A stretch of 19,923 nt of DNA. Source: Pseudomonadota bacterium. Its GTDB lineage: Bacteria; Pseudomonadota; Alphaproteobacteria; Acetobacterales; Acetobacteraceae. The DNA is taken from assembly GCA_021780935.1 (NCBI GenBank), contig JAJXXT010000095.1:1-19923 (forward strand), in the 5' to 3' direction. The first letter of the stretch is position 1, and each line of letters starts with the position of its first letter. This document shows positions 6,834 to 14,900 of this stretch, piece by piece. Below the pieces are notes generated by a model. That model was given only the letters and a program-made list of their open reading frames with translations, made no database searches and was not told the DNA's origin. A program made the translations under genes and the position numbers.

Positions 6834-7799
6834 TCAGGCGGCCCTGATCCGGGCGGGTTGGACTGGGGTTTCCTTTGTCCATGCCGCGTACCAGGTGTCG
6901 AACAGGGCGAGTTGCGTCCTGGCATAATGCGCCTGCGCCGGGGAGAGGGCGTCGGTGGCGTTGAAATGCAGCGCGTAGTCGTTTTCGCCGCGTAACGTCA
7001 GAAGGTATTTGAAGTAGAGGACGAGGTCCACGCCCTCGTCGAACGAGGACAGCGCCTGGAGCGCCTGGTCGAGTTCCTGGGCCTGTCGCCGCGCCGCGAG
7101 ATCGCCGGCGGCGGCGCGCTCGCAGAGGCGCACGAGGTGCAGCACCTCGCGCGGCAGCACGTTGCCGATGCCGGTGATGGCGCCCTTGGCACCGCAATTG
7201 ACGAAGCCGTGGAACACCTGCGTGTCTACGCCCACGACCAGCGTCAGTGACGCGTCCGTTCCCGTGATGTGTTCGGCGGCGTAGCGCAGCGAGGCGGCGC
7301 CGCCGAACTCCTTGAAGCCCACGAGATGCGGATGGCGCGCGCGGATGTCGAAGAACAGGTCCGCCCGCGTTTCGTAACCGTAATAGGGGCTGTTGTAGAT
7401 CACCGACGGCAGGCCGGCGCCGGCGGTGAGCACCGCGTCGAAATGCGCGCGCTGCGCCGCGACCGAGGAACCGCGCGAGAGCACGCGGGGGATGACCATC
7501 AGCCCGGCCGCGCCGGCGGCCTTCGCGTGCGCGGCCAGGGCAGCGGCGCGGCGCGTGTTCTGGGCACCGGTGCCCACGATCACCGGCACGCCGGCGGCGA
7601 CCAGTTTTTCCACGCCCTCCATCCGCTGTTCGTCGGTGAGCAGGGGCCAGTCGCCCATCGAGCCGCAATAGACCACGCCCGACATACCGAGGCCGACGAG
7701 TTCACGGCCCTTGCGCGCCAGGGCGGCGAAATCCGGCTGGCGGTCCGGGGTGCAGGGGGTCATCAGCGCGGGGATGGTGCCGGCGAAGGGGTTTTTCAT
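6834..7799 (-). CDS. DHDPS/NAL-superfamily protein, probable 1-pyrroline-4-hydroxy-2-carboxylate deaminase
   Basis: A class I aldolase-fold (TIM barrel) protein of 321 residues from ATG 7799, which is preceded by a plausible Shine-Dalgarno (GAGG). The frame is open further upstream, but that part reads through the divergent promoter region. The Schiff-base lysine is Lys163 in GFKEFGG and the proton-relay tyrosine Tyr135 in VIYNSPYYGYETR. True DapA proteins are about 290-300 residues and typically have VGIKEA-type motifs. Here VVYCGSMGDWPLLTDEQRM, GLMVIPRVLSRGS, GAITGIGNVLP and SSFDEGVDLVLYFKY resemble, from memory, the Pseudomonas LhpC group. LhpC converts 1-pyrroline-4-hydroxy-2-carboxylate to 2,5-dioxovalerate in trans-4-hydroxy-L-proline breakdown. 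No other hydroxyproline genes are in the window, so the substrate is inferred; superfamily membership is near certain. It is divergent from the MaoC gene. Confidence 0.8.
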   Translation of the reverse strand: MKNPFAGTIPALMTPCTPDRQPDFAALARKGRELVGLGMSGVVYCGSMGDWPLLTDEQRMEGVEKLVAAGVPVIVGTGAQNTRRAAALAAHAKAAGAAGLMVIPRVLSRGSSVAAQRAHFDAVLTAGAGLPSVIYNSPYYGYETRADLFFDIRARHPHLVGFKEFGGAASLRYAAEHITGTDASLTLVVGVDTQVFHGFVNCGAKGAITGIGNVLPREVLHLVRLCERAAAGDLAARRQAQELDQALQALSSFDEGVDLVLYFKYLLTLRGENDYALHFNATDALSPAQAHYARTQLALFDTWYAAWTKETPVQPARIRAA

Positions 7800-7972
7800 C
7801 GCAGTGGCCTCGGGTTGCATGGTGCGGGACAGGGTCGGTTGTCCGCCCTCGCAGCCTCCCATAATCGCCGGGCAAAGCAAAGCCGGGCGGGATGGCGCCG
7901 GGTGGTGGGCTTGGTGGCGCGGCACGGCTTTGCCTATCCTGGGGCGCGTGGGGTCGGGGAAGGTTCCGGGTG
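7800..7972. promoter_or_regulatory. Divergent intergenic region with 9-bp inverted repeat
   Basis: This 173-nt region separates two divergent genes and so should hold both promoters. A perfect inverted repeat, GCAAAGCCG at 7877-7885 and CGGCTTTGC at 7925-7933, spans it; a partial extra copy (GCAAAGC at 7872-7878) precedes the left arm. No convincing -35/-10 pair was found on either strand. An operator role is inference. Confidence 0.3.
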
Positions 7973-8458
7973 ATGCCAGGATTGTGGTTCGAGGAGCTGG
8001 GCGTGGGGCGGGTCATCGACGCGGAGTGGACGCGCACGGTGACGGAGGCGGACAATGTGCTGTTCTGCTCGATGACGATGAACGTGCAGAAGCTGCATCT
8101 CGATGCCGAGTTCGCGCGGGGGACGGAGTTCGGGCGGCCGCTGGTGAACTCGCTGTTCACGCTCGGGCTGATGATCGGGATGAGCGTGCACAACCTGACC
8201 ATGGGGACGACGATCGCGAACCTGGGCATGACCGAGGTGGCGTTTCCGGCGCCGGTGTTCGCGGGCGATACGATACGGGCGGCGACGACGGTGGTGGCGG
8301 CGCGGGAGAGCCGGTCGCGGCCGGATTGCGGCATCGTGACGTTCCGCCACGAGGCGTTCAACCAGGCGGGGGTGATGGTGGCGACGTGCCTGCGCCAGGC
8401 GCTGATGATGAAGCGGCCCCAGCCTTCGGCGGGGCGTGATCCGGGGGTGGGGGCTTGA
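7973..8458 (+). CDS. MaoC-family (hot-dog fold) dehydratase/hydratase
   Basis: Predicted enoyl-CoA/mesaconyl-CoA-type hydratase of 161 residues. ATG 7973 is chosen because homology with the truncated paralogue begins there and GGAAGG lies 8-13 nt upstream; the open frame upstream is intergenic. The hot-dog hydratase signature region reads [14 protein letters not shown] (35-48), followed by [14 protein letters not shown] (53-66) and FAGDTIRA (96-103), as in MaoC-like proteins. In canonical (R)-hydratases this signature is G-D-x-N-P-L-H; here the catalytic Asp position is Asn37 while His42 is kept, as I recall for the mesaconyl-CoA hydratase-like subgroup. It directly precedes and overlaps a CitE-like lyase gene, a pairing expected for hydration then C-C cleavage of a CoA ester. 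The exact substrate is not determinable. Confidence 0.8.
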   Translation: MPGLWFEELGVGRVIDAEWTRTVTEADNVLFCSMTMNVQKLHLDAEFARGTEFGRPLVNSLFTLGLMIGMSVHNLTMGTTIANLGMTEVAFPAPVFAGDTIRAATTVVAARESRSRPDCGIVTFRHEAFNQAGVMVATCLRQALMMKRPQPSAGRDPGVGA

Positions 8459-8463
8459 GCACG

Positions 8464-9324
8464 ATGGGGGCGATGCGGCTGCGCAACCCGCTGTTCGCGC
8501 CGGCGGATTCGGCGCGGAAGATGGAAAAGGCGCTGGCCTCGGCGGCGGATGCGGTGATCCTCGACCTCGAGGATTCGGTGGCCGAGGAACGGAAGGCGGC
8601 GGCACGGGAGATGGTGCGGGAGATGCTGCCCGCCATCCGGCGGGGCGGTGTGATCGTGCGGGTGAACCCGGTGGGGACCGCGCATCACCTGGCGGACCTC
8701 GCCGCGGTGGTGGCGGGGCGGCCGGACGCGATCATGCTGCCGAAATGCGCGGGGGGCGGGCAGCTTGCGGGGCTGGACCGGCAGATCGCGGCGCTGGAGG
8801 TGGCGGCGGGATGGCCGGAGGGCGGCATCCGCGTGCTGCCGATCGCCACCGAGACGGCGGCGAGCGTGCTGGCGCTGGGCACGCTCGTGGGGGCGCCGCG
8901 GCTGTGCGGGCTGTGCTTCGGGGCGGAGGACCTGGCGGCCGATCTCGGCACGGCGCCGCGGCTGGCGGGTGGCGCCTATCCGGCGGCGACGGTGGCGGCG
9001 CGCGGGCTGCTGCTGCTGGCGGCGGCGGCGTGCGGCGTGCCGGCGCTCGACACGCCATGGCCGGACCCGCGCGACGCCGAGGGGCTGGAGCGCGAGGCGC
9101 GGGCGGCGGCGGCGGACGGGTTTGCGGGCAAGCTGTGCATCCACCCCGACCAGATCGGCCCCGTCGCGGCGTTGTTCACGCCCGATGCGGGGCGGCTGGA
9201 ATGGGCGCGGCGGGTGGTGGCGGGGTTTGCCGCGAACCAGGGTGCCGGGGTGTTTTCGCTCGACGGCGCGATGATCGACCGGCCGCATCTGCGGCTGGCC
9301 GAGCGGCTGCTTGCCCTGCAATAG
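8464..9324 (+). CDS. CitE/HpcH-HpaI-family CoA-ester lyase
   Basis: TIM-barrel, Mg2+-dependent lyase of the citrate lyase beta-subunit-like family (malyl-CoA, citramalyl-CoA or beta-methylmalyl-CoA lyases), 286 residues from ATG 8464. Seen: LFAPADS (10-16), DLEDSV (34-39), IVRVNP (64-69), MLPKCA (91-96), TETAAS (129-134) with the metal-binding Glu130, FGAEDLAAD (152-160) with the second acidic ligand, and GKLCIHPDQI (222-231). Start is ambiguous: TTG 8455 overlaps the MaoC stop as TTGA, ATG 8464 and ATG 8473 follow. I chose 8464, with a G-rich stretch (8442-8453) upstream. Close coupling to the MaoC gene supports a two-step conversion (hydration then cleavage) of a mesaconyl-, itaconyl- or similar CoA ester; which one is inference. 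Confidence 0.85.
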   Translation: MGAMRLRNPLFAPADSARKMEKALASAADAVILDLEDSVAEERKAAAREMVREMLPAIRRGGVIVRVNPVGTAHHLADLAAVVAGRPDAIMLPKCAGGGQLAGLDRQIAALEVAAGWPEGGIRVLPIATETAASVLALGTLVGAPRLCGLCFGAEDLAADLGTAPRLAGGAYPAATVAARGLLLLAAAACGVPALDTPWPDPRDAEGLEREARAAAADGFAGKLCIHPDQIGPVAALFTPDAGRLEWARRVVAGFAANQGAGVFSLDGAMIDRPHLRLAERLLALQ

Positions 9325-9400
9325 CCACGCAGGGGTTGCAATCGGATACGAAAACCCGGCTTGTCCGACCGCCCTGCCCCGCCATATTCGCCAAGGATAC

Positions 9401-10843
9401 ATGACGACATCGCTCTCCCGACGCGGGTTCGCCCTGGCCTTGCCGGCAGCACTCGGTGCCTGCGCGCTGGGGCCGGCGTTCAAGGCGCCCGATCCGCATG
9501 CGCCCCCGACGTTTCGCGAGGCCGGACCCGCGGGGGCGGTGGTGTGGCCGGCGGCGGATTGGTGGCGCGGGTTCCGCTCGCCCACGCTCGATGCGCTGAT
9601 CACGCGGACCGAGGCGCATAGTTTCGACATCGCGGCGGCGGCGGCGCGGGTGATCGAGGCGGATGCGGCGCTGCAGCTCGCAGGGGCAGCCCTGCTGCCC
9701 GCGGTTTCGGCATCGGGCAAGGATAGCTGGAGCCGGTCCTATGTGAACACGGGCTTCGGCAAGGGATATACGGAGAGCCGGACCTACAGCCTGGCGCCGA
9801 GCGCCTCCTATGAGGTCGATCTCTGGGGCAAGCTGCGCGCGACCAAGCAGTCCGCCCTCGCCTCCGCGATCCAGAGCCGATACGACGCGGCAACGGTTGC
9901 GCTGACCACGGTCGCCTCCGTCGCGACGACGTGGTTTCAGGCGGTGGGATTTGCCGACCGGATTTCGATCTCGCGGCGTAACCTTGCGGCGTCCGAAACG
10001 ATCCTGACGGCGATCCAGGCGGGCCAGGCGGCGGGGGTGAACTCGGCGCTCGATGTGGCGCAGCAGGCGGCGCTGGTGGCCGGGATACGCGCCGGCATCC
10101 CGGGGTTGCAGTCGCAGTATGTGCAGACGCTGAACGGGCTCGGCATTCTGATCGGCGAGGCGCCGGAGCGGATTGTCGTGACGCCCGACCGGCTGCGCGA
10201 CATCGCGCTGCCGGAGGTCGCGCCGGGGCTGCCCTCGGCGCTGCTGGAGCGGCGGCCGGATGTCGCCTCGGCCGAGGAGCAGCTGGTGGAGGCGAATGCC
10301 AATCTGCGCGCGGCGCGGGCGGCGTTTTTTCCCGACGTGACGCTGACGGCGAGCGGGGGGTGGAGTGCGATCGCGCTGTCCACGCTGTTCGGGCCGGGGA
10401 GCCTGTTCGCGACGGCGGCGGCGAGCGCGGTGCAGACCGTGTTCGACAACGGTGCCACGGCAGCCCAGGTGCGCCAGGACCGGGCGCGGTATGCGGAGCT
10501 GCTGGCGGATTATCGCAAGGCGGTGGTGCAGGCGTTCACCGATGTCGAGAACGGTGCGGCGGCGTATCGGCTGGCAACGGAGCAGGAACGGTTGCAGCGC
10601 GTGGCGGTGGACACGGCGCGCACGGCGGCCAGGATCTCGCAGGCACAGGTGCTGGCCGGGACGGCGAATATCGTGACCTCGCTGCAGGCGCAGCAGACGC
10701 TGTACGGCGATCTCGACACGCTCTCGCAGGTGCGGCTGGCGCGGCTGACCTCGCTGGTGGCGCTGTACAAGGCGCTGGGCGGCGGCTGGTCCGTCGCGGA
10801 TGTGCCGACGCCGGCGCACCCGGTGTATCAGGGCGTGCTGTGA
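9401..10843 (+). CDS. NodT-type outer membrane factor lipoprotein of RND efflux system
   Basis: Outer membrane channel (TolC/OprM-like) of the efflux operon, 480 residues from ATG 9401; AAGGA at 9393-9397 precedes it closely, and the longer upstream frame is not supported. The N-terminus reads SRRGFALALPAALGAC, with lipobox LGAC at 18-21, so lipidation is expected at Cys21, followed by ALGPAFKAP, the usual NodT-family start. Two OEP repeats follow: the first includes SYEVDLWGKLRA (136-147), the second LLERRPDVASAE (281-292) and FFPDVTLTASGG. The signal sequence also contains an S-R-R-x-F pattern reminiscent of a Tat signal, unusual for this Sec-exported class. First gene of a four-gene operon: 10 nt before the adaptor gene. 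Confidence 0.9.
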   Translation: MTTSLSRRGFALALPAALGACALGPAFKAPDPHAPPTFREAGPAGAVVWPAADWWRGFRSPTLDALITRTEAHSFDIAAAAARVIEADAALQLAGAALLPAVSASGKDSWSRSYVNTGFGKGYTESRTYSLAPSASYEVDLWGKLRATKQSALASAIQSRYDAATVALTTVASVATTWFQAVGFADRISISRRNLAASETILTAIQAGQAAGVNSALDVAQQAALVAGIRAGIPGLQSQYVQTLNGLGILIGEAPERIVVTPDRLRDIALPEVAPGLPSALLERRPDVASAEEQLVEANANLRAARAAFFPDVTLTASGGWSAIALSTLFGPGSLFATAAASAVQTVFDNGATAAQVRQDRARYAELLADYRKAVVQAFTDVENGAAAYRLATEQERLQRVAVDTARTAARISQAQVLAGTANIVTSLQAQQTLYGDLDTLSQVRLARLTSLVALYKALGGGWSVADVPTPAHPVYQGVL

Positions 10844-10853
10844 AGGAAATCGG

Positions 10854-11969
10854 ATGAAGCGCTGGGGCCTTCTGGTGGTGGCGGCTGTGGTGGCGGTGGT
10901 GGCGTGGCGGGTGGCGGTGCGCGCGCCGGCGGCACCGCAGCACGCGGGCGTGCCGCCGGTGCCGGTGGGGGTGACGGCGGCGAGCGTGCGCGATGTGCCG
11001 GTCTATCTCGACGGGCTGGGCACGGTGCAGGCCTCCGAGACCGTCACCATCACGCCGCAGGTGAGCGGCAAGCTGATCGCCGTGCTGTTCCACGAGGGCG
11101 ACAACGTGAAGCGGGGCCAGGTGCTGGCGAAGATCGATCCGCGATCGTATCAGGCCGCACTCGACCAGGCAGTGGCGAAGAAGGCGCAGGACCAGGCCAC
11201 ACTCGCCAACGATGTGCTGAACGCGGCGCGCTACCAGAAGCTGGTGACCAACTCCTATACCTCCCAGCAGCAGGCGGACACGGCGAAGGCGGCGGTGGCG
11301 CAGGACAAGGCGCTGATCGAGCAGGACGACGCGCAGATCATGAGCGCGCGAACCAATCTTTCCTATACCACGATCGCCGCACCGATTTCCGGCCGGCTGG
11401 GCATACGGCAGGTGGATGCGGGGAATGTCGTGCAGACCACGACGACGCTGGTGGTGATCACCAAGCTGCAACCGGCCGATGTGCTCTTTACGCTGCCGCA
11501 ACAGCAGCTGCCGCAGGTGGCGGCGGCGATGGCGGCGGGGAAAGTCACGGTGCTGGCGGAGCCGCAGGACGGCACCGACCGGGTGCTCGACCGCGGCGTG
11601 CTGAAGGTGCTGGACAACCAGGTGAACCAGAGCACCGGGACGATCGCGCTGAAGGCGGAGTTTCCCAATACGGGGCTGGCGCTTTGGCCGGGGGCGTTCG
11701 TCACCGTGCGGCTGCTGGCGCGCACCGTGCAGGGGGCGGTGGTGATCCCCTCCATCGCCGTGCAGCAGGGACCGGATGGCGATTTCGTCTATGCGGTGGC
11801 GGCGGGCAAGGCGGTGCGGGTGGCGGTGACGACAGGACCCGCGGATGGCGCGCTGGTGGTGGTGAGCAAGGGGTTGAAGGCAGGCGAGGCGGTGGTGACG
11901 GACGGCATGTCGCGGCTTTCCGACGGGCGGACGGTGAAGGTGCTGCCGCCCGCGAAACCCGCGGCGTGA
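10854..11969 (+). CDS. RND efflux periplasmic adaptor subunit (MdtA/MuxA-like membrane fusion protein)
   Basis: Membrane fusion protein bridging the RND pumps and the outer membrane channel, 371 residues. ATG 10854 has a strong Shine-Dalgarno (GAAGGA, 10842-10847, 6-nt spacing); the longer upstream frame overlaps the preceding gene. Residues 4-23 form a single hydrophobic anchor or uncleaved signal; there is no lipobox cysteine. Two biotinyl/lipoyl-like half-motifs are visible: VTITPQVSGKLIAVLFHEGDN (in the 64-84 region) and YTTIAAPISGRLGIRQVDAG (171-190). Between them residues 100-168 are Ala/Gln/Lys-rich with helical-hairpin character. Beta-barrel and membrane-proximal parts follow, including GTIALKAEFPN and LWPGAFVTVRL. 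Its stop overlaps an ATG (TGATG at 11967-11971) opening a seven-codon mini-ORF before the first pump gene. Confidence 0.9.
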   Translation: MKRWGLLVVAAVVAVVAWRVAVRAPAAPQHAGVPPVPVGVTAASVRDVPVYLDGLGTVQASETVTITPQVSGKLIAVLFHEGDNVKRGQVLAKIDPRSYQAALDQAVAKKAQDQATLANDVLNAARYQKLVTNSYTSQQQADTAKAAVAQDKALIEQDDAQIMSARTNLSYTTIAAPISGRLGIRQVDAGNVVQTTTTLVVITKLQPADVLFTLPQQQLPQVAAAMAAGKVTVLAEPQDGTDRVLDRGVLKVLDNQVNQSTGTIALKAEFPNTGLALWPGAFVTVRLLARTVQGAVVIPSIAVQQGPDGDFVYAVAAGKAVRVAVTTGPADGALVVVSKGLKAGEAVVTDGMSRLSDGRTVKVLPPAKPAA

Positions 11970-11992
11970 TGGGGCTGCGGGCGGCGGCGTGA
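11969..11992 (+). CDS. Possible seven-codon minicistron linking adaptor and first RND gene
   Basis: ATG at 11969-11971 shares its A with the adaptor stop (TGATG). The frame reads M-G-L-R-A-A-A and stops at TGA 11990-11992, which overlaps the GTG start of the pump gene (GTGA, 11989-11992). The pump start has no clear Shine-Dalgarno, so ribosomes terminating here could reinitiate on it. In DNA this GC-rich such overlaps can arise by chance. Confidence 0.25.
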   Translation: MGLRAAA

Positions 11993-14900
11993 ACATCTCC
12001 GACCTCTTCATCCGCCGGCCGGTGGCGACCTGGCTGCTGGCTTTCGCGGTGCTGCTGGGGGGATTTCTGGGATATTCGTCGCTGCCGGTGGCGGCGCTGC
12101 CGGAGGTGGCGTTTCCGACCATCGTGGTGACGACGGCGCTGCCGGGAGCGAGCCCGCAGACGGTGGAGAAGCTGCTGACCGCGCCGCTGGAGCGGCAGTT
12201 CGGGCAGATCCAGGGGCTGGCGACGATGACCTCGACCAGCGCCGAGACGACGAGCACGATCACGCTGCAATTTCTGCTGTCGCGCGACATCAACAACGCG
12301 GCCCAGGACGTGCAGGCGGCGATCAACGCCGCGGGCGGGACGCTGCCGCAGGGGCTGCCGTATCCGCCGACCTATTCCAAGGTGAACCCGGCGGATGCGC
12401 CGATCCTGACCATCGCGCTGGCATCGACATCGTTGCCGATCCAGGACGTGGCCGACGCCGCCGACACGCTGTTGCAGCCGAAGCTGGCGCAGATCTCGGG
12501 TGTGGGACAGGTGACGGTGCTGGGGGGGATGAGCAAGGCGGTGCGGGTGCGGGTGAACCCGGCGCGGCTCGCCTCCTACGGTTTGTCGATGGACGATGTG
12601 CGCAACGCGATCGTGGCGGCGAACGCGAACGGCGCCAAGGGCGGTTTTGATGGGCCGCGCCAGGCGATCGCGCTCGGCGCCAACGACCAGATGGTCGATG
12701 CCAGCGCCTATAAGAAACTGATCATCGCGTGGCGCAACGGCGCGCCGGTGAAGCTTTCGGATGTCGGGCGCGTCATCTCCGGGCTGGAGAACGCCCGGGT
12801 CTCGGCGCTGTATGACGGCAAGCCCGCGGTGGTGCTGAACATTCAGCGCGAGCCGGGGGCCAATATCGTCTCGACGGTGGCGGCGGTGCGCGCGGCGCTG
12901 CCGGCGTTGCAGCGAGCGTTGCCGGCGGCGATACGCCTCTCCATCGTGGTGGACCGCACCGAGACGATCAAGGCCAGCGTGCGCGACGTGCAGCTGACGC
13001 TGCTGCTGTCGATCGGGCTTGTGGTGCTGGTGATCTTCGCCTTTCTCGGCTCGGTGCGGGCGACGCTGGTGCCGGCGGTGGCGCTGCCGCTGTCGCTGAT
13101 CGGCACGTTCGGCATCATGGCGCTGCTGGGGCTCGGGCTCGATAATCTTTCGCTGATGGCGCTGACGGTTGCGACGGGGTTCGTGGTCGATGACGCGATC
13201 GTGATGATCGAGAACGTGATGCGCTATATCGAGGCCGGGGTGGCGCCGTTCGAGGCGGCACTGCGCGGCAGCCGGCAGATCGGGTTCACCATCGTTTCGC
13301 TGACCGTCTCGCTGGTGGCGGTGTTCATTCCGCTGCTGTTCATGTCGGGCATCGTAGGGCGGTTGTTCAGCGCGTTTTCAATCGTGCTGTCGATCGCGGT
13401 GCTGGTTTCCGCCGTGGTGTCGCTGACGCTGACACCGATGCTGTGCGCGCAGCTTCTGCGCGGGGACCACGGCCAGGGCAGGCTGGTGCGGGCGACGGAG
13501 GCGGGGTTCGGCTGGCTGCTGCGCCACTATGTCAGCAGCCTGCACTGGTCGCTGCGGCATCAGCGGCTGATGCTGCTGACGGCGGTGGCCACACTGGCGG
13601 GCACGGTGCTGCTTTATGTTGTGATTCCGAAAGGTTTTCTGCCGTTGCAGGATACCGGGGTGATCGTTGCCTCGACGACGGGGGCGGCGGATATATCGAT
13701 CCCGCGGCTTGCGACGTTGCAGGCGCGGGCGGCGACGATGGCGCAGCATGACCCCGCCGTCTCGGGGGTGGTGAGCTTCGTCGGCGTCGGTGATGTCAAC
13801 CAGACGCCGAATGCGGGGCAGATCACCATCGCGCTGAAGCCGCTTTCCTCCGGACGGGCGGGGGCGACGGCGGTGATGGCACGGCTGGCCCGGCAGTTCC
13901 AGGCGATACCGGGGCTGCGTGTGCTGATGCGCCCGGTGCAGGACATCCAGATCGGGGCGCGGCCGAGCTCGACGCAGTTTCAGTACACGCTGGTCGATAC
14001 CGATGCGGCGGAGCTGGCGCACTGGGCGCCGCTGCTGGAAGCGAAGCTCGCCGCCTCGCCGGTGCTCGCGGATGTGACGACGGACCAGGTGCCGGGCGGG
14101 CTGCGCTATCAGATCACCGTGAACCGCGATACGGCGATGCGCCTCGGGGTGACGATGCAGGCGGTGCAGGACGTGCTGTATGATGCGTTCGGGCAGCGGC
14201 AGATCTCGACGATCTTTGCGCAATCGAACCAATACCGGGTGATCCTGGGCGCCAGCCGGAGCTGGCAGGCCGACCCCGCCAAGCTTTCGCTGCTGCATGT
14301 GGGCGGGACCAACGACACGCAGGTGCCGCTGTCGGCGTTTGCGACGGTGACGCGCACGACCTCGCCGCTGGTGATCACGCATCAGGGGCAGTTTCCTTCG
14401 GTCACGCTGTCGTTCAACCTCGCGCCGGGCGAGGCGCTCGGCGATGCGGTGACGGCGGTGGCGGCGGCGCAGAAGGCGCTGGGCATGCCTGCCGGCATCA
14501 CCGGCAGCTATTCCGGCGATGCCGCGGAGTTCCAGAGCTCGCTTGCCACCGAGCCCTGGCTGATCCTCGCCTCGGTGGTGGTGATCTATATCGTGCTGGG
14601 GGTGCTGTATGAGAGTGTGATCCATCCGGTGACGATCATTTCCACCCTGCCGTCCGCCGGCATCGGGGCGCTGATGGCGCTGATGGCGACGGGGGAGTCG
14701 CTGACCATCGTGGCGCTGGTGGGGATCGTGCTGCTGATGGGGATCGTGAAGAAGAACGCGATCATGATGGTGGATTTCGCGATCGAGGGGCAGCGCGAAC
14801 GCGGGCTCGACGCGGAAACGGCGATCGAGGAGGCGGCGCGGCTGCGATTTCGGCCGATCATGATGACGACGGCGGCCGCCCTGCTCGGCGCGCTGCCGCT

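Noticed and set aside
6502..7668. 388-codon minus-strand frame covering the DHDPS-family gene and the MaoC remnant
   Set aside because: It overlaps the DHDPS-family gene in another frame and has no domain; the latter has clear catalytic motifs.
9361..9388. TTGTCC, 16 nt, CATATT as a promoter for the efflux operon
   Set aside because: A start point would fall on the Shine-Dalgarno at 9393-9397 and leave almost no leader before ATG 9401, so the hexamers are probably coincidental.
7702..9720. 672-codon minus-strand open frame across the MaoC and CitE-like genes
   Set aside because: It is antisense to two well-supported genes and is Arg/Pro/His-rich low-complexity sequence.
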